In this document: positions 6,929 through 9,241 of the stretch, piece after piece
How positions within the stretch are numbered: position 1 is the stretch's first letter
How the letters are laid out: each line of letters begins with the position of its first letter
Assembly: GCA_003488415.1 (NCBI GenBank)
Contig: DNLQ01000102.1
Location: 1-9,241 of the forward strand
DNA: 9,241 nucleotides
Source of the DNA: Ruminococcus sp.
GTDB lineage: Bacteria > Bacillota > Clostridia > Oscillospirales > Ruminococcaceae
Direction of reading: 5' to 3'
Notes under the pieces: generated by a model
Databases searched by the model: none
Told to the model about the DNA's origin: nothing
Seen by the model: the letters and a program-made list of their open reading frames with translations, nothing else
Translations under genes and position numbers: made by a program

Positions 6929-8149
6929 ATGAACAGGCTTGAAGTCCTTGCACCTGCCGGAGATCCGGAACGCCTCGGTGCTGCGCTGAACTACGGTGCA
7001 GATGCTGTATACCTGGGCAGACAGATGTTCGGTATGCGTTCATCTCCCGGCAACTTCGATTATGACCAGCTTGTGAGCGCCGTTAACGACGCTCACTCCC
7101 GTGGTATCAAGGTGTACCTCACCTGCAATACTCTTCCACGCAACAACGAACTGCCCTTCTTTGACAGATTCGTACAGGAGGCTGTCTCCGCCGGAGTAGA
7201 CGCTCTTATCGTGGCAGACATCGGTCTGCTGATGATGATAAAACGCCTTGCTCCCGATATGGAGGTGCATATCTCCACTCAGACAGGTATTGTGAACTAC
7301 GCCACCGCCCGTGAACTGCATTCAATGGGCGCAAAGCGTGTGGTTCTCGCCCGTGAGCTCAGCCTCGGCGAGATAGCCGAGATACGAGCAAAAACCTCGC
7401 CGGATCTGGATATAGAATGCTTCGTCCACGGAGCTATGTGTGTATCCTTCTCCGGACGCTGCCTGCTGTCACAGTACCTTGTGAACCGTGACGCAAACCG
7501 TGGTGAATGCGCCCAGCCCTGCCGCTGGGGATACCACCTTATGGAAGAAAAGCGTCCGGGACAGTATTTCCCGGTATTTGAGGACGAACAGGGTACGTAC
7601 ATACTCAACGCCAAGGATCTCTGCATGATAGATCACATCGACAAGCTGGCAGAAGCCGGAGTGTACAGTATGAAGATAGAGGGCAGAGCAAAGTCCTCCT
7701 ACTACGTGGCTGTAGTGACAAACGCCTACCGCATGGCTGTTGACGAGTACTTTAAAGATCCTTATAATTTCAGGCTTCCCGAATGGATACGTGATGAAGT
7801 ATTCAAAGTAAGTCACCGGAAGTACTGCAGCGGCTTCTTTTTCGGACGTCCGGAGGAGTCGCAGTACTACGAGAACAGCGGATATATCCGGAACTACGAC
7901 GTTGTTGCAGTAGTTGACAGCTGCCGTGACGGCATGGTATACTGCACTCAGCGAAACCGTTTCTTTGCAGGAGATACCGTGGAGCTGATCGCTCCTTCAA
8001 TGAAGCCGGTCACACTCACCCTGGATACACTCCTTGACGAGAACGGTGATAAGATCGAGACTGCCAATCACGCAATGATGTCATTCTCTTTCCCCTGTGA
8101 CATAGAGTTCCCCTCAGGAACATACATCCGCAAGGCAGTGGAAGAATAA
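6929..8149 (+). CDS. U32 family Fe-S protein, TrhP/YrrO type (tRNA uridine hydroxylation)
   Basis: The 406-residue protein begins with the TIM-barrel start LEVLAPAGDPERLGAAL typical of family U32. Residues 162-181 match the PROSITE U32 signature exactly (DIECFVHGAMCVSFSGRCLL, then S). Cys171, Cys178, Cys194 and Cys198 are the likely [4Fe-4S] ligands, the last two in GECAQPC. The C-terminal beta-barrel module is seen as NRFFAGDTVELIAPSM (about 341-356). Although named peptidase, close homologues TrhP in E. coli and YrrN/YrrO in Bacillus subtilis take part in forming 5-hydroxyuridine at tRNA position 34 in a prephenate-dependent way. That role is inferred here from similarity. A strong AAGGAGG sits just before the ATG, overlapping the mltG stop region (9-nt gap). 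It is the last gene of the operon. Confidence 0.92.
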   Translation: MNRLEVLAPAGDPERLGAALNYGADAVYLGRQMFGMRSSPGNFDYDQLVSAVNDAHSRGIKVYLTCNTLPRNNELPFFDRFVQEAVSAGVDALIVADIGLLMMIKRLAPDMEVHISTQTGIVNYATARELHSMGAKRVVLARELSLGEIAEIRAKTSPDLDIECFVHGAMCVSFSGRCLLSQYLVNRDANRGECAQPCRWGYHLMEEKRPGQYFPVFEDEQGTYILNAKDLCMIDHIDKLAEAGVYSMKIEGRAKSSYYVAVVTNAYRMAVDEYFKDPYNFRLPEWIRDEVFKVSHRKYCSGFFFGRPEESQYYENSGYIRNYDVVAVVDSCRDGMVYCTQRNRFFAGDTVELIAPSMKPVTLTLDTLLDENGDKIETANHAMMSFSFPCDIEFPSGTYIRKAVEE

Positions 8150-8162
8150 CACTACAGCTTTG

Positions 8163-8197
8163 AGCAGTACATCAATTCTCTGATGTACTGCTTTTTT
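8163..8197 (+). terminator. Rho-independent terminator of the thyX-U32 operon
   Basis: AGCAGTACATCA (8163-8174) pairs perfectly over 12 bp with TGATGTACTGCT (8181-8192) around a 6-nt loop. Six Ts follow (8192-8197). It starts 13 nt after the U32 stop codon and closes the six-gene operon. Confidence 0.93.
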
Positions 8198-8242
8198 ATG
8201 CCTGAAAAGGCTGTCATTTTCTGCCTCGTTCACAGCGAACTA

Positions 8243-8271
8243 TTGATTTTCATTTTGTTATGTGTTATAAT
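8243..8271 (+). promoter_or_regulatory. Extended -10 sigma-A promoter of the DUF1292 gene
   Basis: TTGATT (8243-8248), a 17-bp spacer and a perfect TATAAT (8266-8271) are seen, with TGT just before the -10 (extended -10). Transcription should begin near 8278, giving a leader of about 25 nt. The 11-mer TGTGTTATAAT here is identical to that in the rpsF promoter (8794-8804). Confidence 0.85.
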
Positions 8272-8302
8272 GTATCATATTAATATACAGGAGGCTACAG
8301 GC

Positions 8303-8614
8303 ATGAACGATAATAAGGATATTGAAAACATGACTCCCGACGAGGAAGAGGACAACGAGAACTACGTTACCCTTACAGATGAGGAAGGAAATGACGTTTC
8401 CTTTGAGATACTTGATACCGTTGAGTACAAAGAACGTCTGTTTGCCATACTTCTGCCCTTCGACGAGGAGGATGACGGAGTTGTTATTCTGGAACTTGTA
8501 CCAAGTGAAGATCCCGACTTTGATGACTTCGTTGCTGTTGAGGACGAAGCTCTGCTGGAGGAGGTCTACGAGGAGTTCAAGAAGAACTACAAGGGAGACT
8601 ACCTCTTTGAATAA
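8303..8614 (+). CDS. DUF1292 small acidic protein
   Basis: The 103-residue protein resembles DUF1292 proteins such as B. subtilis YrzB. The core YVTLTDEEGNDVSFEILDTV (21-40) continues YKERLFAILLPFDEEDDGVV, followed by the C-terminal helix EALLEEVYEEFKKNY. It is strongly acidic: 37 Asp or Glu against about 6 Lys or Arg. There is no signal peptide or membrane segment, so it should be cytosolic. Function is unknown in the family. The ATG at 8303 is chosen because AGGAGG (8289-8294) lies 8 nt upstream; a longer frame from 8183 would start inside the preceding terminator. It is transcribed alone from the promoter at 8243-8271. In B. subtilis the homologue lies just upstream of the MltG gene, here it lies two genes downstream. 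Confidence 0.88.
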   Translation: MNDNKDIENMTPDEEEDNENYVTLTDEEGNDVSFEILDTVEYKERLFAILLPFDEEDDGVVILELVPSEDPDFDDFVAVEDEALLEEVYEEFKKNYKGDYLFE

Positions 8615-8775
8615 CACACCGCTAAAGCAGTGCAGTATGGCCGGTCAGAATATCCACGTAAATCAGGCTGCCGGGCACACCGAAGAGGTATCCGCTCCGT
8701 TTCCCTCACCTGCTGTGCTGTATGCACAGCACTACACATGGCAAGTCACCTGTATAAAAATATGCTGAAAAGTTC
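8615..8775 (+). other. Intergenic region with a small hairpin and CACCTG repeats; no clear terminator
   Basis: Between the DUF1292 stop and the rpsF promoter I see no hairpin followed by a T-run, so DUF1292 transcripts may read into rpsF. The clearest structure is GTGCTGT (8715-8721) pairing with ACAGCAC (8726-8732) around a 4-nt loop. TCACCTG occurs twice in direct orientation (8706-8712 and 8746-8752), and its core CAGGTG recurs inverted inside the rpsF promoter spacer (8790-8795). A 43-codon frame at 8637-8768 has no ribosome site or family resemblance. Confidence 0.45.
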
Positions 8776-8804
8776 TTGACAAAATCAGACAGGTGTGTTA
8801 TAAT
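8776..8804 (+). promoter_or_regulatory. Perfect-consensus sigma-A promoter of the rpsF operon
   Basis: TTGACA (8776-8781), a 17-bp spacer and TATAAT (8799-8804) match the consensus at all 12 bases, and TGT directly before the -10 adds an extended -10. This predicts a very strong promoter, as expected for a ribosomal protein operon. Transcription should begin near 8811. Confidence 0.93.
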
Positions 8805-8810
8805 ATTCAA

Positions 8811-8887
8811 GTATCGTGTGTAACGGTACAAATTATCCTTGCCTGCACATCATGAGGCAGGCGGAATCCAGAAGGAGGTGTACATTA
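8811..8887 (+). promoter_or_regulatory. Structured rpsF leader, candidate S6:S18 autoregulatory element
   Basis: The predicted leader of about 77 nt contains the hairpin GCCTGC (8841-8846) with GCAGGC (8857-8862) and a 10-nt loop. Directly outside it, TCCTT (8836-8840) is complementary to AAGGA (8872-8876), which is part of the AAGGAGGT Shine-Dalgarno (8872-8879). The two helices would stack, with a 9-nt 3' bulge GGAATCCAG (8863-8871), and would hide the ribosome site. Many bacteria carry an S6:S18-binding motif before rpsF. I do not find the CCG bulge I recall for that motif, so identity with it is uncertain. Confidence 0.5.
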
Positions 8888-9184
8888 ATGGCAAAGGTAT
8901 CCGCTAAGTACGAAGTAATGGTTGTCTTCAGCATGAAGAACGGCGAGGAGCCCATGAAGGCTCTTATCCAGAAGTTCAAGGAGAGAATCGAGCGTCACGC
9001 TGAAGCTGTTGAGGTCAACGAGGATTGGGGCAAGCGCAAGCTCGCTTATCCTATCGAGGACGAGACAGAGGGCTACTATGTGATCTACACATTCACATCA
9101 GCTCCCGAGTATCCTGCTGAGCTTTCAAGACGTCTCAACATCGCTGACGGCATTCTTCGCTCACTCGTTACTGTTATCGAATAA
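8888..9184 (+). CDS. rpsF: 30S ribosomal protein S6
   Basis: S6 binds S18 and the central domain of 16S rRNA in the small subunit platform. The 98-residue length is normal. Recognisable segments are the first strand KYEVMVVFSMKNGEEPM, the central EDWGKRKLAYPIEDETEGYY (residues about 45-64), and the C-terminal ELSRRLNIADGILRSLVTVI. The ATG at 8888 is chosen because AAGGAGGT (8872-8879) lies 8 nt upstream and homologues start here; an in-frame ATG at 8816 would lie almost on the transcription start. The next gene begins 32 nt downstream and looks like ssb, matching the common rpsF-ssb-rpsR operon. Confidence 0.97.
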   Translation: MAKVSAKYEVMVVFSMKNGEEPMKALIQKFKERIERHAEAVEVNEDWGKRKLAYPIEDETEGYYVIYTFTSAPEYPAELSRRLNIADGILRSLVTVIE

Positions 9185-9216
9185 TCAGGCTGTATAAAGA
9201 CTAAGGAGGCGGTCAG

Positions 9217-9241
9217 ATGAATAAAGTTATTCTTATGGGAA
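9217..9241 (+). CDS. ssb: Single-stranded DNA-binding protein, first codons only
   Basis: Only MNKVILMG is visible before the window ends. This matches the usual start of bacterial SSB (MNKVILMG followed by R or N and further OB-fold residues). AAGGAGG (9203-9209) lies 7 nt before the ATG. The position straight after rpsF supports the call, since ssb lies between rpsF and rpsR in most Firmicutes. SSB coats single-stranded DNA in replication and repair. Confidence 0.82.

Noticed and set aside
8183..8302. Longer N-terminus for the DUF1292 protein from the ATG at 8183
   Set aside because: The start lies in the terminator hairpin, and translation would run through the promoter at 8243-8271.
8637..8768. 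43-codon frame between DUF1292 and rpsF
   Set aside because: No ribosome site of quality, no family resemblance and no separate promoter.
8816..8887. Earlier ATG at 8816 for rpsF
   Set aside because: It lies about 5 nt after the predicted transcription start, so no ribosome site could precede it, and S6 homologues start at 8888.

Overview
The window reads as chromosome from a cellulolytic, cellulosome-forming Ruminococcus (Clostridia, Oscillospiraceae), closest in style to the R. flavefaciens / R. champanellensis group. This is an inference. It rests on the truncated first gene, which joins a family 9 glycoside hydrolase to a CBM3c-like module and a type I dockerin, on the low-GC Gram-positive signals (GGAGG ribosome sites, TTGACA/TATAAT promoters, hairpin plus T-run terminators), and on a Thr/Glu-rich lipoprotein. 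I saw no transposase, phage gene, tRNA, rRNA, CRISPR array or attachment site.

Layout. (1) 1-1002, plus strand: 3' end of a dockerin-bearing GH9 cellulase, closed by a strong terminator. (2) 1127-2347, minus strand: a secreted lipoprotein resembling a SurA/PrsA foldase, whose parvulin-like part is split by a Thr/Glu-rich linker. It has its own sigma-A promoter and terminator. (3) 2500-8197, plus strand: a compact six-gene run behind one promoter and ended by one terminator. It encodes flavin-dependent thymidylate synthase ThyX, a DUF2156 protein, a DJ-1/PfpI protein, 5-formyltetrahydrofolate cyclo-ligase, the septal murein transglycosylase MltG, and a U32-family Fe-S protein of the TrhP/YrrO type. 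Neighbours overlap by 8, 20 and 14 nt or lie 9-12 nt apart, so translational coupling is likely. (4) 8243-8614: a small, very acidic DUF1292 protein with its own extended -10 promoter. (5) 8776-9241: a perfect-consensus promoter and a structured leader, then rpsF and the first codons of ssb, the start of the usual rpsF-ssb-rpsR operon.

How the genes fit together. ThyX consumes methylenetetrahydrofolate to make dTMP, and the cyclo-ligase returns stored 5-formyltetrahydrofolate to the active folate pool, so the operon has a folate/thymidylate theme. MltG, the U32 protein and DUF1292 are also close together in the Bacillus subtilis yrzB-yrrL-yrrM-yrrN-yrrO region, so regions 3 and 4 look like a rearranged form of an old Firmicute neighbourhood. 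Most of the window is housekeeping. The least explained parts are the split foldase lipoprotein, the DUF2156 gene fused by overlap to thyX, the Cys-rich ThyX tail, the repeats around the thyX promoter, and the rpsF leader, which can pair with its own Shine-Dalgarno sequence.
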